A stretch of 64,000 nucleotides of DNA, from assembly GCA_947503435.1 (NCBI GenBank), contig CANNDL010000002.1, positions 339,258-403,257 on the forward strand, in the 5' to 3' direction. The DNA is from an uncultured Kangiella sp. (GTDB lineage: Bacteria > Pseudomonadota > Gammaproteobacteria > Enterobacterales > Kangiellaceae). Numbering within the stretch: the first letter of the stretch is position 1; every line of letters begins with the position of its first letter. The position numbers and the translations under genes were made by a program. The notes beneath the pieces are model-generated. The model was not told the origin of the DNA. It saw only the letters and a list, made by a program, of their open reading frames with translations, and did no database searches. Below, piece by piece: positions 45,311 through 55,043 of the stretch.

Positions 45311-46417
45311 CTAAAACTCTATAACAGACCTGATTGATTTGCCTTCATGCATTAAATCAAAGGCTTTATTGATATCTTCCAATGGCATTTTATGCGTAAT
45401 TAAATCATCAATATTAACTTTTCCATCCATATACCAGTCCACGATTTTTGGTACATCGGTTCGGCCTCTAGCGCCGCCAAATGCCGTTCCTTTCCATACC
45501 CGCCCAGTGACTAATTGAAAGGGTCTGGTCGAAATTTCTTGTCCGGCTCCGGCAACTCCGACAATACACGATTCACCCCAACCTTTGTGGCATGACTCAA
45601 GTGCTTGTCGCATTGTATTTACATTGCCAATACATTCAAAACTATAATCAACACCACCATTTGTCATATCTATAATAGTGTTAGTTACATCATCTACTTC
45701 TTTTGGGTTTATAAAATCGGTCATACCAAACTCTTTAGCTAAGGAAACTTTATCAGCGTTAATGTCAATGCCTATTATTTTATCCGCGCCCGCCATTTTG
45801 GCACCTTGAATGACATTTAGACCAATGCCACCCAAACCAAATACAGCCACCGTAGAACCTTGCTCAACTTTCATGGTGTAAATAACGGCACCAATTCCAG
45901 TAGTTACTCCGCAGCCGATATAGCAAACTTTATCAAAAGGTGCATCAGGTCTTATTTTTGCCAAAGCAATCTCTGGCATCACTGTATGATTAGCAAATGT
46001 AGAGCAACCCATATAATGTAAAATAGGCTTTCCTTGATAGGAAAATCTACTGGTTCCATCTGGCATTAAGCCCTTTCCTTGAGTTTCACGTATTGACTGA
46101 CAAAGATTTGTTTTAGGATTTAAACAAAAATCACACTCGCGGCATTCAGGAGTATAAAGTGGGATTACATGATCACCAATTTTTAAATCTTTAACACCTT
46201 CACCAAGGCCTATTACCACGCCAGCCCCTTCATGTCCCAAAATTACTGGGAATTCGCCTTCGGGGTCATCGCCGGATAAGGTAAAAGCATCAGTATGACA
46301 AACACCCGTAGCTTTGATTTCTATTAAAACTTCGCCAAATTGAGGGTCTTGCAAATCAACTTCAACAACTTCTAAAGGTTTGCCAGCTTCGAAAGCTACA
46401 GCTGCTCGAGTTTTCAT
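45311..46417 (-). CDS. frmA: S-(hydroxymethyl)glutathione dehydrogenase (class III alcohol dehydrogenase)
   Basis: The 368-residue zinc enzyme oxidises the formaldehyde-glutathione adduct and can reduce S-nitrosoglutathione. The catalytic zinc region is [12 protein letters not shown] with GHEGAGVV, the structural zinc site has four cysteines in [17 protein letters not shown], and the NAD loop is [16 protein letters not shown]. The class III signature is conserved through [11 protein letters not shown]. No FrmR-type repressor gene lies beside it. Confidence 0.95.
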   Translation of the reverse strand: MKTRAAVAFEAGKPLEVVEVDLQDPQFGEVLIEIKATGVCHTDAFTLSGDDPEGEFPVILGHEGAGVVIGLGEGVKDLKIGDHVIPLYTPECRECDFCLNPKTNLCQSIRETQGKGLMPDGTSRFSYQGKPILHYMGCSTFANHTVMPEIALAKIRPDAPFDKVCYIGCGVTTGIGAVIYTMKVEQGSTVAVFGLGGIGLNVIQGAKMAGADKIIGIDINADKVSLAKEFGMTDFINPKEVDDVTNTIIDMTNGGVDYSFECIGNVNTMRQALESCHKGWGESCIVGVAGAGQEISTRPFQLVTGRVWKGTAFGGARGRTDVPKIVDWYMDGKVNIDDLITHKMPLEDINKAFDLMHEGKSIRSVIEF

Positions 46418-46430
46418 AATCAGTTCCTTG

Positions 46431-47147
46431 TTATTCTGTTTTATTTTTCATTCTAAGAGATAAGTAAACAATAATTGAAATCGCGCTAGAAATTAGTATA
46501 GCAGCCATAATCATGATTTGATAACGTGCTGCAACAACTGGATCAACGCCAGAAATAATTTGCCCCGTCATGGTTCCAGGTAAAGCCACTAACCCCATAG
46601 CAAGCAAACTATTTATCCTTGGGATCATTGCCGTGTTGAATGCGCTATTACGAGCTTCTTTATAGTTTTTATTGGCATCCAATTCATGAGTAAATCGCTC
46701 TCCAGACAAGCTAATCGAATTCATAGTATTTCCTAATATGAGTCCTAACAAAGGAATTATTAATTGAGCTTGGTAAACTGGTTCAGGTTTCAAAACTAGA
46801 ACTAAAATTAAAAGCATACTAATTGAGGTTCCTGCAATTATTGCCACAGTTATATCAGCATAATGCTTAAAGTTTTTATTCGATAGCGGTCTTAACGAAA
46901 TCCAAGCAGAGATTAACAACATTACCATCATGACCAAACTGCCTAGAAAAATATTGTTATCTTTAAATAAATAGATAAGCACAAATCCAACTAGGCTTAG
47001 TTGGACAAACATGCGCAAATTGGCAACCCAATAATCTCGCGTATTAATCTTCCAAGACCACATCACCATACCAATAATAACTATTGGTATGAGCATAAAT
47101 GCTAATTCATAAACTTCAATTTGAGGTAATTTTGCTTTAATGCTCAT
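46431..47147 (-). CDS. FetB/UPF0014-family ABC transporter permease without ATPase partner
   Basis: A 238-residue protein with about six or seven membrane helices and the family blocks [34 protein letters not shown], and [34 protein letters not shown] (residues about 170-203). In E. coli FetB works with the ATPase FetA in iron export. No FetA-like ATPase is in the window. Its start overlaps the Kef antiporter gene by 11 bases, so both are translated together, and frmA follows 13 bases downstream. Confidence 0.85.
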   Translation of the reverse strand: MSIKAKLPQIEVYELAFMLIPIVIIGMVMWSWKINTRDYWVANLRMFVQLSLVGFVLIYLFKDNNIFLGSLVMMVMLLISAWISLRPLSNKNFKHYADITVAIIAGTSISMLLILVLVLKPEPVYQAQLIIPLLGLILGNTMNSISLSGERFTHELDANKNYKEARNSAFNTAMIPRINSLLAMGLVALPGTMTGQIISGVDPVVAARYQIMIMAAILISSAISIIVYLSLRMKNKTE

Positions 47148-49014
47148 GATTAGTATTTTGGCTTTCTTTTCTCAGATCTGAATCCCAGGCATGATCTTGC
47201 ATTTCAGCTCTATCTTGAATATCAGATTTCAATACCGCCTCTAGCAACTCTGCTTTTTCTGTGGCCGCCAAGATATACTGCTTTTCGTCGCCCCACAAGT
47301 CAGTAAGCTCATCCATGTGCTTCGAATCATAATGTAGAAATGTTTGTGCCGCCCTTTGTGCCTGAAATTTACGGAACCCCAAATCCACTAGCGCTTCTCG
47401 TCCTAACAATAAGGCTGAGCCTAAGGTTTCCCGCATAACAAAATGCGCACCTGCTTTTTTGATTTCATATGCTTCACGACGCCCTTTAGCTCGCGCATAA
47501 ATTTTTAATTCGGGAAAATGTTTTCGGCATAACTCTGTTACTAATATTGCTTTATCAGTGTTATCTACCGATAGCACAAGAATTTTAGCGGTTTTAGCAC
47601 CTGCAGCCTTAAGCAAATCAATATTGGTGACATCGCCATAAAAAGCCTTAGTACCAAATTTTCGAACCAAATCTATTTGCACTGCATCGTATTCTAAAAG
47701 CGTGGTTTGAAAACCTTGAGAGCGGAGAAGTCTTGAAACAATTTGCCCAAATCGGCCATAGCCAGCGACTATAACAGGTGTTTCACCATCATCAATTTCA
47801 TCAAAATCTTTCTCCAATTCTTGTTTATCAAATAAGGGTTGAAGTACTTTTTCACTAAAGATCATCAATAAAGGAGTAAGAGCCATAGTTAATGCAACTA
47901 CAACCGTTAATGTTGCAATCATTTCATCAGCTAACACTCCATTTTGACTGGCAAAACTAAATAAAACAAAAGCAAACTCGCCACCTTGGGCTAATGCAAA
48001 GGTAAAAATTAAATTTTCAATTAAAGGCATCTTGAAAAATTTAGCCAACGCGAATAGGACAACAACTTTAACTAAAATTAGAGCCAATACTAACCATAGA
48101 ATGGTCTGGGTATCTTCAATTAAAATATCTAAGTTAATACTGGCACCGACGGTAATAAAAAACAGTCCCAAGAGTAAACTTTTAAAAGGATCTAAGCCGA
48201 CTTCAAGTTCATGCCGATACTCACTATCAGCGAGAACTACACCCGCCATAAAAGCACCCAAAGCTGGTGACAGTCCAACCCACTGCATTCCTAATGTAAT
48301 TCCTATTACCAAAAGCAATGAGGTAGCAATAAAAATCTCTCGCAAACCAGTTCTAGCAATAAGATTAAATACTGGTTGAATCAAAAACCGACCAGCTACA
48401 ATGATGGCGCCTATTGAGCCAATAACCGCCAAGGTTTGTTGCCAACCTTGTAATTGATTGGTGGAGTGCTCATCGGCGATATCTATAATTGGTGCCACTG
48501 CTAATAAAGGCATCAAGGCCAGCATCGGAATTACTGCTATATCTTGAAACAACAGAACTGCAAATGATGATTTGCCTGCGTCCGTTCGCATTAAACCTTT
48601 CTCGGTTAAAGTTTGTAAAACAATCGCGGTTGAAGACAGAGCTAATACCATGCCGATGGTTAGTGCTCCTTGCCAATGGACACCACACAAATAGGCAACA
48701 GAACTAATAATCAGCCCGGTAAATAACACTTGCAACCCGCCCAGTCCTAATATCGGCATGCGCATACGCCACAACTTTTTGGGTTCCAATTCTAGGCCGA
48801 CTAAAAACAACATCATGACGACGCCAAATTCAGCAAAGTGCATAATGTCTCCAACATCTTTACCGACCCAGCCTAAAGCAAATGGCCCAATAAGCACGCC
48901 AGCTATTAAATAACCAAGAACTGAACCTAAACCAAGGCGTTTGGCTACTGGTACTCCAACTACTGCAGCCGCTAGAAAAATTAACGCTTTAAAGAGAACG
49001 CTTTCCGTATCCAT
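47137..49014 (-). CDS. Kef-type monovalent cation:proton antiporter with RCK domain
   Basis: The 625-residue CPA2 antiporter has an N-terminal membrane domain of about 12 helices (GYLIAGVLIGPFALGW; DIAVIPMLALMPLLAVAPII; AFMAGVVLADSEYRHELE) and a cytoplasmic Rossmann domain from about residue 410 (VIVAGYGRFGQIVSRLL, FYGDVTNIDLLKAAGA). Members export potassium with proton uptake and are gated by glutathione adducts. The preceding oxidoreductase gene overlaps it by one base, as in kefF-kefC. Adjacency to glutathione-dependent formaldehyde genes fits an electrophile-defence theme. Confidence 0.9.
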   Translation of the reverse strand: MDTESVLFKALIFLAAAVVGVPVAKRLGLGSVLGYLIAGVLIGPFALGWVGKDVGDIMHFAEFGVVMMLFLVGLELEPKKLWRMRMPILGLGGLQVLFTGLIISSVAYLCGVHWQGALTIGMVLALSSTAIVLQTLTEKGLMRTDAGKSSFAVLLFQDIAVIPMLALMPLLAVAPIIDIADEHSTNQLQGWQQTLAVIGSIGAIIVAGRFLIQPVFNLIARTGLREIFIATSLLLVIGITLGMQWVGLSPALGAFMAGVVLADSEYRHELEVGLDPFKSLLLGLFFITVGASINLDILIEDTQTILWLVLALILVKVVVLFALAKFFKMPLIENLIFTFALAQGGEFAFVLFSFASQNGVLADEMIATLTVVVALTMALTPLLMIFSEKVLQPLFDKQELEKDFDEIDDGETPVIVAGYGRFGQIVSRLLRSQGFQTTLLEYDAVQIDLVRKFGTKAFYGDVTNIDLLKAAGAKTAKILVLSVDNTDKAILVTELCRKHFPELKIYARAKGRREAYEIKKAGAHFVMRETLGSALLLGREALVDLGFRKFQAQRAAQTFLHYDSKHMDELTDLWGDEKQYILAATEKAELLEAVLKSDIQDRAEMQDHAWDSDLRKESQNTNHEH

Positions 49015-49577
49015 TAAGTATAACTTCCCGTTACTAAATCTAAATGATTCTGCAACCCAATTATATGCTTTCTATATGACTCCGCTGCGTCAATCATCTT
49101 TTCTTTGCTGATTCGAAAAACGTCATACACTGCAAATGGTTTGAGATACTTCATACCGCAAAAGGTGGCAGTTTGCTCAAATGGCTTCATAGACACTTCT
49201 AGTGGAAACTGGTTATAACCTTGCTCGCTATAACTCTCGTAAGTTCCGCCGACCGTTACTGCATTAAGCCAATATTTATTTTCTAATAGATAGCCCTTGT
49301 CGCCATAGGCAAAGCCTGCTTCCAACACTAGATCTTGCCACTCTTTTAATAATGAAGGAGCGCTATACCAATAAAGTGGATGCTGAAAAACTATAATGTC
49401 GTGAGAAAGTAACAACTCTTGCTCTTTTTTAACGTCAATCAAATAATCGGGATATTCTTCATATAAGTCATTGAAAGTTATACCTTCCAAATCTTTAATA
49501 GCCGATACCATCACTTGATTAGCAACAGACGATTCAAAACGCGGATGGGCAAAATTAATTAAAATTCGATTTGCCAT
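49014..49577 (-). CDS. KefF-like ancillary NAD(P)H oxidoreductase
   Basis: A 187-residue flavodoxin-fold quinone reductase: ILINFAHPRFESSVANQVM at the N-terminus, then FQHPLYWYSAPSLLKEWQDLVLEAGFAYG (residues about 61-89) and VTVGGTYESYSEQGYNQFP. In E. coli such proteins bind and activate the Kef antiporter and detoxify quinones. Position directly before the antiporter with a one-base stop/start overlap supports that role here; it matches the KefF/KefG group, not a free NQO1-type enzyme. Confidence 0.88.
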   Translation of the reverse strand: MANRILINFAHPRFESSVANQVMVSAIKDLEGITFNDLYEEYPDYLIDVKKEQELLLSHDIIVFQHPLYWYSAPSLLKEWQDLVLEAGFAYGDKGYLLENKYWLNAVTVGGTYESYSEQGYNQFPLEVSMKPFEQTATFCGMKYLKPFAVYDVFRISKEKMIDAAESYRKHIIGLQNHLDLVTGSYT

Positions 49578-49686
49578 ATCATTACTCTAGCGTGACCCTA
49601 TCTTGAGTTTACACCAGTTTAGTGCAAGTTACAGCTAAGTCATTGATACCAAAGTGATAATTATTTGAAGAAAGCTAATTTTAGGC

Positions 49687-49716
49687 AAAATAAAAGCGGC
49701 TAATGCCGCTTATTTT
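49687..49716. terminator. rho-independent terminator in the kefF / NAD-kinase-like gap
   Basis: AAAAGCGGC and GCCGCTTATTTT pair around a TAAT loop, and A/T-rich sequence lies on both sides (AAAATA before, TATTTT after). In the minus direction it would end transcripts from the upstream gene block (50038 and beyond), about 320 bases past the last stop codon, and it insulates the Kef operon. Confidence 0.85.
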
Positions 49717-50037
49717 GTATCCGTTCAACTAAAAGTCCTTAAGTTTCATCCCTTAAAATGGCTTCCTTAGCTCTTCCTTTTATAATTATTCCTAATATTG
49801 TAGTAGATAGTGCAGTCTCCGTTTGCGAGAACAAATATATCGAAGTTGTGCTTTTTAACAACTAACCATTATTTACTTTGAAGTAGTTACCTTTAGGTGC
49901 TACCGATGTGAAATCCAACAAAATCAATGGCTTATATAGATTTAAAGTGTTTTGGTATGTTTTTTATACAAGATTTTCAGATATAACCATTAGTCTTGTG
50001 AGATATCTCTTACAAGCATTCAAGTTAATCACTCAAG
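49717..50037. other. intergenic stretch without recognised gene
   Basis: About 320 AT-rich bases between the stop at 50038 and the terminator at 49716. I see no open frame with a ribosome site and no tRNA-like fold. The distance between stop and terminator would allow a 3'-UTR-derived or independent small RNA on the minus strand, but no promoter is clear. Confidence 0.4.
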
Positions 50038-51177
50038 CTACTGCCTAATTTGATAATAGATTTCATCGTCATAACCGACGATAACTCTATGAAGGCCAGA
50101 AAATTTTTGATTAATTTGAGGATCATCACTATCAATGATGAGAGGTTTTGATTCTAATTGTGCAAGTTTTGACTTCGTGGCGATAATGATTAAATCTTGT
50201 TTATCTAAATTAGTAAGCACTTTAGCGCTTATCTGCTGATTTCCACGCCCTATTATATGGCCTTGCCCACCAATAATCGTAATAATGAATTTGACCTTAC
50301 CAGGGAACTTAGCAAGCAGTTCAAGAATGGCTTGTTCATTAAGGTCTTGCTGCATAACTTTTTCTTGGTGTACCCAATCAATGCCTAATAACGTATTGGG
50401 CAAATCCAATGCATCCATTACAGCGGCACAACTGGTACCAGAGCCAATAAGATAATGAAAATCATCATCAAATTGCTCTATCACAAACTCAGCGATATCG
50501 GCTTGATAAACGACCTCATGCTCTTTATTCAGCTGGCTGGTTGATACCTTTGTAGCTTGAATGTACTCGTGCTCAGCAGGCACTAGCATAGTGCCATATT
50601 TTTTAGCTTTAACATGACCTTCTCTGAAAGCATTTTCATCGATATCCATTACCGAGGCCTCTATTAAGGAAACCATCTTATTGGCTAGTATATTTTCCAA
50701 TACTTTAAAAGCCGCCTTCGGCGTAATCGCGTAAACCCCTGAATGAATTTTTACACCTGCGGGAATACCAAGTACGGGTAAATTTGGTTTAATCACTGAA
50801 CAAATATTTCTGGCAGTACCATCGCCTCCGACAAAAACAACCAAATCAAGATCTTGCTGGTTTAGAAGCTTAACTAATTCTAAGGTATCTAAATCCTCCG
50901 AAGGATTCTTGGCTTGATAAACTAAAGTATGTTTAAAACCAAGCTCCTTTAATAAATTCTGCCCCATTGAACCCGAGGCACAAAGCCACTCTACTGAGGA
51001 GGCTAACTCAACTAATGGAGCTAAAGTAGTTCTTGCACGATTTTCCGCTTGCTTAGTAGCTCCACGAGCGAAAGCTTCTTCACGGATATCAACACCATCA
51101 CTGCCTTTAAGACCAACTTTTCCGCCAATTCCAGCGAAAGGGTTTATGATCAAGCCAAACCTTAACTTAGAACTCAT
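50038..51177 (-). CDS. ATP-NAD kinase-like protein (COG3199 type)
   Basis: A 379-residue protein of the NAD kinase/diacylglycerol kinase fold. It has GLIINPFAGIGGKVGLKGSDG at the N-terminus, the nucleotide motif DLVVFVGGDGTARNI and GIPAGVKIHSGVYAITP. This long form (the AcoX-like group) differs from the housekeeping NadK and its substrate is unproven. A frame extends to 51219, but MSSKLRFGLI at 51177 is the natural start; it overlaps the end of epmC by 11 bases, suggesting coupling. Confidence 0.85.
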   Translation of the reverse strand: MSSKLRFGLIINPFAGIGGKVGLKGSDGVDIREEAFARGATKQAENRARTTLAPLVELASSVEWLCASGSMGQNLLKELGFKHTLVYQAKNPSEDLDTLELVKLLNQQDLDLVVFVGGDGTARNICSVIKPNLPVLGIPAGVKIHSGVYAITPKAAFKVLENILANKMVSLIEASVMDIDENAFREGHVKAKKYGTMLVPAEHEYIQATKVSTSQLNKEHEVVYQADIAEFVIEQFDDDFHYLIGSGTSCAAVMDALDLPNTLLGIDWVHQEKVMQQDLNEQAILELLAKFPGKVKFIITIIGGQGHIIGRGNQQISAKVLTNLDKQDLIIIATKSKLAQLESKPLIIDSDDPQINQKFSGLHRVIVGYDDEIYYQIRQ

Positions 51178-51706
51178 CAGGCAATCCTTGAGGTACTTGA
51201 ATGGGTTGGAGATTGCCATATTGCAGACAAAGCAGTTGAATTATTTTTAGTGCAGAAGCAGGAAATCCATTCTTAAAATAATTTTTCAATTGCTTGAAAA
51301 CCTTATTGCGAAATTGCTGCTCTGCATCAAGCGGAACAGCATTAATTAAATTATCTAAACTAAATTTAAAGGGTTGGTTAGCCGCTAAATGAAATGCCCA
51401 CTCAAGCGCTTGAGGCTTAACTTCTACTTTAAAAAAATGCAGTTGCTCAGCCTCGCTGCGACCATCTGGAGAATACCAATAGCCATAATCGTCCTGCTGG
51501 CGCCTTGCATGTCCAGCAATACTCCAGTGTGCTAACTCGTGTAAAGCACTGGAGAAAAAATCCTGATTGGAAAAAATGATAGCTAATGACTCTGGCTTTG
51601 GCGCTTGATAAAAAGGCTCGTTGGCACCTGGAGTCAGTTGCACTCTGTCATTTAAGAAATTTTGATTAAACGAGTCAGCAAACTCAAACACACAAGGTTC
51701 TTGCAT
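51167..51706 (-). CDS. epmC: elongation factor P hydroxylase EpmC
   Basis: A 179-residue iron enzyme that hydroxylates the beta-lysyl modification of EF-P. The metal site HELAHWSIAGHARRQQDDYG and the block YWYSPDGRSEAEQLHFFKVE are the EpmC (YfcM) signatures. The modifying enzymes EpmA and EpmB must lie elsewhere. It lies 9 bases after prmB. Confidence 0.93.
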   Translation of the reverse strand: MQEPCVFEFADSFNQNFLNDRVQLTPGANEPFYQAPKPESLAIIFSNQDFFSSALHELAHWSIAGHARRQQDDYGYWYSPDGRSEAEQLHFFKVEVKPQALEWAFHLAANQPFKFSLDNLINAVPLDAEQQFRNKVFKQLKNYFKNGFPASALKIIQLLCLQYGNLQPIQVPQGLPDEF

Positions 51707-51715
51707 CTAACAACC

Positions 51716-52624
51716 TTAGGCCGAAAAGTGCTCGTCAAGTTGCTGCTTGGTCAACAGAAAGACACCTTCACCGCCCCGCTCAAACTCAAGCCAAGTAAAG
51801 GGTACATCAGCAAAGGTTTCTTGTAATGCAGGCCAGCTATTGCCTACTTCAACAATTAAAACGCCATGCTCAGTTAAAAACTCACTGGCTTGACTAAGGA
51901 TATTCTTGGTTAAGTCCAAACCATCATTACCTGAGCCCAAGCCGATTTCAGGCTCATGAAAAAACTCAGCAGGCATATCTGACAAATCTTCTGCATCAAC
52001 GTAAGGTGGGTTTGAAACAATAAGATCAAATTTCATATCGCGCATTGCTGAAAACAAATCTGATTCAAGCGCTTGAACTCTTGGGTAGAGAGAGGCTTGA
52101 TCGATATTAATTTCTGCAACTTGTAGCGCTTCCTGAGAAATATCGGAAACTATAACTTCTGAGTCTGGAAGGTATGCAGCGCAAGCAATACCAATACAAC
52201 CACTACCGCAACACAAATCTAGAATTCGCGGCTCATCTGAAATCAGCCAGGGGTTAAATTGAGTTTCTACCAACTCAGCAAGAGGCGATCGTGGAACTAG
52301 CACTCGCTCATCGACAAAGAACTCAATGCCCGCAAAGAATCCTTTATTGGTGATGTAAGCTAACGGCTTTCTGTCTTCAATTCTCGTTTGAATAGCGCTT
52401 ATAAGATGCGCCTTTTCTTCTTTAATTAATCGGGCCTCGAACATAACAACAGGATAATCGCTCGGTAACTCAAGCATTTGCAACACCAAGGCTACGGCTT
52501 CATCCCAAGCATTATCAGTTCCATGACCGAAATATAGGCCTGCTTTTTCAAATTCGCTAGCTGCAAATCGTACGAAATCAGTGATTGTCTTTAGAGATTT
52601 CTTGGCTTGCTGATACTTATCCAT
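51716..52624 (-). CDS. prmB: ribosomal protein uL3 glutamine methyltransferase PrmB
   Basis: A 302-residue SAM-dependent methyltransferase. The catalytic NPPY motif is in LIVSNPPYVDAEDL, the SAM loop in RILDLCCGSGCIGIACA, and the substrate region LVPRSPLAELVE is PrmB/HemK-like. The extra N-terminal helices (KSLKTITDFVRFAASEFEKA) and the ending fit PrmB rather than the release-factor enzyme PrmC. It precedes epmC as in other gammaproteobacteria. Confidence 0.93.
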   Translation of the reverse strand: MDKYQQAKKSLKTITDFVRFAASEFEKAGLYFGHGTDNAWDEAVALVLQMLELPSDYPVVMFEARLIKEEKAHLISAIQTRIEDRKPLAYITNKGFFAGIEFFVDERVLVPRSPLAELVETQFNPWLISDEPRILDLCCGSGCIGIACAAYLPDSEVIVSDISQEALQVAEINIDQASLYPRVQALESDLFSAMRDMKFDLIVSNPPYVDAEDLSDMPAEFFHEPEIGLGSGNDGLDLTKNILSQASEFLTEHGVLIVEVGNSWPALQETFADVPFTWLEFERGGEGVFLLTKQQLDEHFSA

Positions 52625-52653
52625 GTTTAAATCCAGGTAAAACTACGACAATT

Positions 52654-53430
52654 TTAGTCGCGTGTTTCGAGAAGTTGTTTCATTTGATTATACACTAGTT
52701 CAGAAACGATATGCCGAGCTTCTGTATTATATTGTGCGCAATCAATAGCTTTTCCAACTCGAATATTTACTTTTTGATTAAGACGCATTTTTAGCCACTC
52801 TTTGCTTGGCAAAATATGCTCGATATCTTGCATCACTAGAGGAACGATAATGGCATCCGTATCAATGGCTAAGCGTATTCCGCCTTTTTTAAGTTTTTGC
52901 AATTTACCGTCTCTCGAACGGGTTCCCTCAGGAAACATCCAAATTCGGATACCCGATTCCATTTTATGACGAGCAAACGCCAAATCTTCAATGGCTTGAG
53001 TGCGGTTCTGCCTATCGATAGAGGGGAATTCTGCAGTGCGTAATGCTCTAGAAAGAATTGGAATTCGAAACAGTTCTTTTTTTCCGATCATTCGTATTGA
53101 ACCAGGACCTGCTGCAAAAGCTAACGGAATATCATAAGCGCAAGCATGGTTGCACATTAGGATTACTGGTCGATTATCAGGAATTTGTGATTCAATATCG
53201 CCAACGATTTGCCAATTGATCTTAGCAGCAGTGACCACTTTCGTAGCCCAGCCATGTATAACTCTATCAATATTTTTTCTCGACTGAACCTTATCTTTGC
53301 GACTAACTAAAACTCCGTAAAAAACTGTTTTTAATGAGCTGACTAAAGTTGCCCATAGCGAATAAGCCAAAATTAAGACTATTTTGAATTTAGAGGCAGG
53401 TGGATTTAAAGTTGGCTCAGGCAAAAGCAA
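52654..53430 (-). CDS. 1-acyl-sn-glycerol-3-phosphate acyltransferase family protein (PlsC-like)
   Basis: A 258-residue membrane-associated acyltransferase. Motif I is in LMCNHACAYDIPLAF, motif III in WMFPEGTRSRDGKL, motif IV in AIIVPLVMQD. An N-terminal helix (FKIVLILAYSLWATLVSSLK) anchors it. It acylates lysophosphatidic acid or a related lipid. Whether it is the main PlsC or a paralogue cannot be decided here. It lies 29 bases before prmB. Confidence 0.88.
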   Translation of the reverse strand: MLLPEPTLNPPASKFKIVLILAYSLWATLVSSLKTVFYGVLVSRKDKVQSRKNIDRVIHGWATKVVTAAKINWQIVGDIESQIPDNRPVILMCNHACAYDIPLAFAAGPGSIRMIGKKELFRIPILSRALRTAEFPSIDRQNRTQAIEDLAFARHKMESGIRIWMFPEGTRSRDGKLQKLKKGGIRLAIDTDAIIVPLVMQDIEHILPSKEWLKMRLNQKVNIRVGKAIDCAQYNTEARHIVSELVYNQMKQLLETRD

Positions 53431-53497
53431 TAATGACGTTGATATTTGATGGCGCTATGCTAACTACAATTTAGCAAAATATCCAGTTTTATAAGGC

Positions 53498-53941
53498 TTA
53501 TAAGAGGTCGGACGGCTGCATAAAAGATAACAACTTAGCTTTGCCAGATATAATTTCTAACTCTGCTATTGAAGCAGTTGGGAAGTACTTTCCTTGCCCA
53601 GGGAGCCATGAGTCTAGAAGATTAGTTACTAAAGGCATATGACTGATTAATAATAATGATTTAACCGAAAGCGATTCAAAATACTGACAAGCTATTTCGG
53701 CATTGGCCTCAGGCCGAAGTAATTCTTCATTTCCCCGGCGGTAATGATTGCTTAAGAAAGGCTCGAGTTGTTGCGAGGTTTGCTGAGCTCTTAAGATGGG
53801 ACTTATCAGTAGCATATTGATTTCTGGCTGCTCTGATAACCACTGCCCTATCAATCTAACTTCTTTTATTCCTTGGTGCGATAATTGACGCTCCCCATTA
53901 ATGGTTGGAGCGTCTCCATGACGCATTATTCTGATAATCAT
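53498..53941 (-). CDS. sixA: phosphohistidine phosphatase SixA
   Basis: A 147-residue histidine phosphatase with the catalytic block IIRIMRHGDAPT and the second histidine in LLISHMPLVTNLLDSWLPG. It removes phosphate from phosphohistidine proteins such as parts of the nitrogen phosphotransferase system. Its start overlaps the stop of the PfkB kinase gene by one base. Confidence 0.9.
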   Translation of the reverse strand: MIIRIMRHGDAPTINGERQLSHQGIKEVRLIGQWLSEQPEINMLLISPILRAQQTSQQLEPFLSNHYRRGNEELLRPEANAEIACQYFESLSVKSLLLISHMPLVTNLLDSWLPGQGKYFPTASIAELEIISGKAKLLSFMQPSDLL

Positions 53942-54951
53942 TAACTAGGTTTTAATTCTTGATTAAAATCTTGAATAACTTTAATCGCATCAGCTTTCAA
54001 TCTGGGACCAAACTGAGTCACCAAGTAAGATGAGCAAAAGCTTGCCAACTTACCCGTTGAGGCTGCACTATAATTTTGCGTAATACCATATAAGAAAGCA
54101 CCCGCGAACATATCACCTGCGCCATTACTATCAATAGCATTAACTTCAAAGGCTGCTATTTGATGGACTTCACTACCATCAAAATATACAGCACCTTTAT
54201 CTCCTAAAGTAATAACCACTTGTTTGGCAATAGATTTTAAAGCACTTAATGCGTCTTGATGGTTAGTAGTTTGAGTAAACTCTAAAGCTTCATCTTCATT
54301 GCAAAATAAGAGCTCTACTCCCCCTTCTAAAATTTGATCGATTTGAGGCTTAAAAAATTTCACCATATTGGGATCTGACAAAGTGTAAGCTATTTTGATT
54401 CCCCTTTCATCGGCGTATCTTTTGGCAGTTAATGCAGACTCATGATTCGATTCACTGGTAACTAAATAACCTTCAATATATAAGAATTCGCTATGCTTAA
54501 GAGCATTCAAATCTAAATCGGTCGGCAGCTGCTCGCTACTAATGCCTAAGAAAGTGTTCATGGTTCTATCTGCATCCGGAGTCACCATCACCAAACATTT
54601 ACCCGTAGTGCCATGATTGTCCTGCAAACTAGCAATATTATTATCGACACCAGCTTGATTAAGATCTGACGCGTAGAATTTGGCAGCCTCGTCTTGAGCA
54701 ACTTTGCAGCAATGATAACCCTTACCACCTAACTGAGCTAATGCAAAAATACTGTTAGCGGCAGAGCCACCTGAGGCACGATGATGCACTTTCCCTTCAA
54801 GCTCCTCTAGCAAGTAATCGTGTCTTTCTTGCTCAACCAATGTCATAACGCCTTTTTCTATCGATAAGCGCTCTAATTCTTTACCAGTTACTTCTATTTC
54901 TACATCTACTAGAGCATTGCCTAGCGAGAATACATCGTATTTTTTTGTCAT
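53941..54951 (-). CDS. PfkB-family carbohydrate or adenosine kinase
   Basis: A 336-residue ribokinase-fold kinase with the substrate motif HHRASGGSAANSIFALAQLG and the ATP/catalytic motif DSNGAGDMFAGAFLYGI carrying the base aspartate. The opening YDVFSLGNALVDVEIEV resembles bacterial adenosine kinase-type PfkB proteins. A frame reaches 54987, but the ATG at 54951 begins that conserved opening; the ribosome site is weak, so 54975 or 54987 are possible. Confidence 0.85.
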   Translation of the reverse strand: MTKKYDVFSLGNALVDVEIEVTGKELERLSIEKGVMTLVEQERHDYLLEELEGKVHHRASGGSAANSIFALAQLGGKGYHCCKVAQDEAAKFYASDLNQAGVDNNIASLQDNHGTTGKCLVMVTPDADRTMNTFLGISSEQLPTDLDLNALKHSEFLYIEGYLVTSESNHESALTAKRYADERGIKIAYTLSDPNMVKFFKPQIDQILEGGVELLFCNEDEALEFTQTTNHQDALSALKSIAKQVVITLGDKGAVYFDGSEVHQIAAFEVNAIDSNGAGDMFAGAFLYGITQNYSAASTGKLASFCSSYLVTQFGPRLKADAIKVIQDFNQELKPS

Positions 54952-54993
54952 GGCTTTTATTGATCCGATAAACATCGTTTGCTTCAAATTGAT

Positions 54994-55004
54994 TATGCTA
55001 TAAT
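54994..55004 (+). promoter_or_regulatory. extended -10 promoter of the 55044 gene
   Basis: TATGCTATAAT: a consensus TATAAT (54999-55004) preceded by TGC, the extended -10 form that tolerates a weak -35. It starts about 40-45 bases before the ATG at 55044 in the divergent gap to the PfkB gene. Confidence 0.6.
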
Positions 55005-55043
55005 TGCCGCCATTATTAAATCACTAGCCGAACTTTTTAACAC

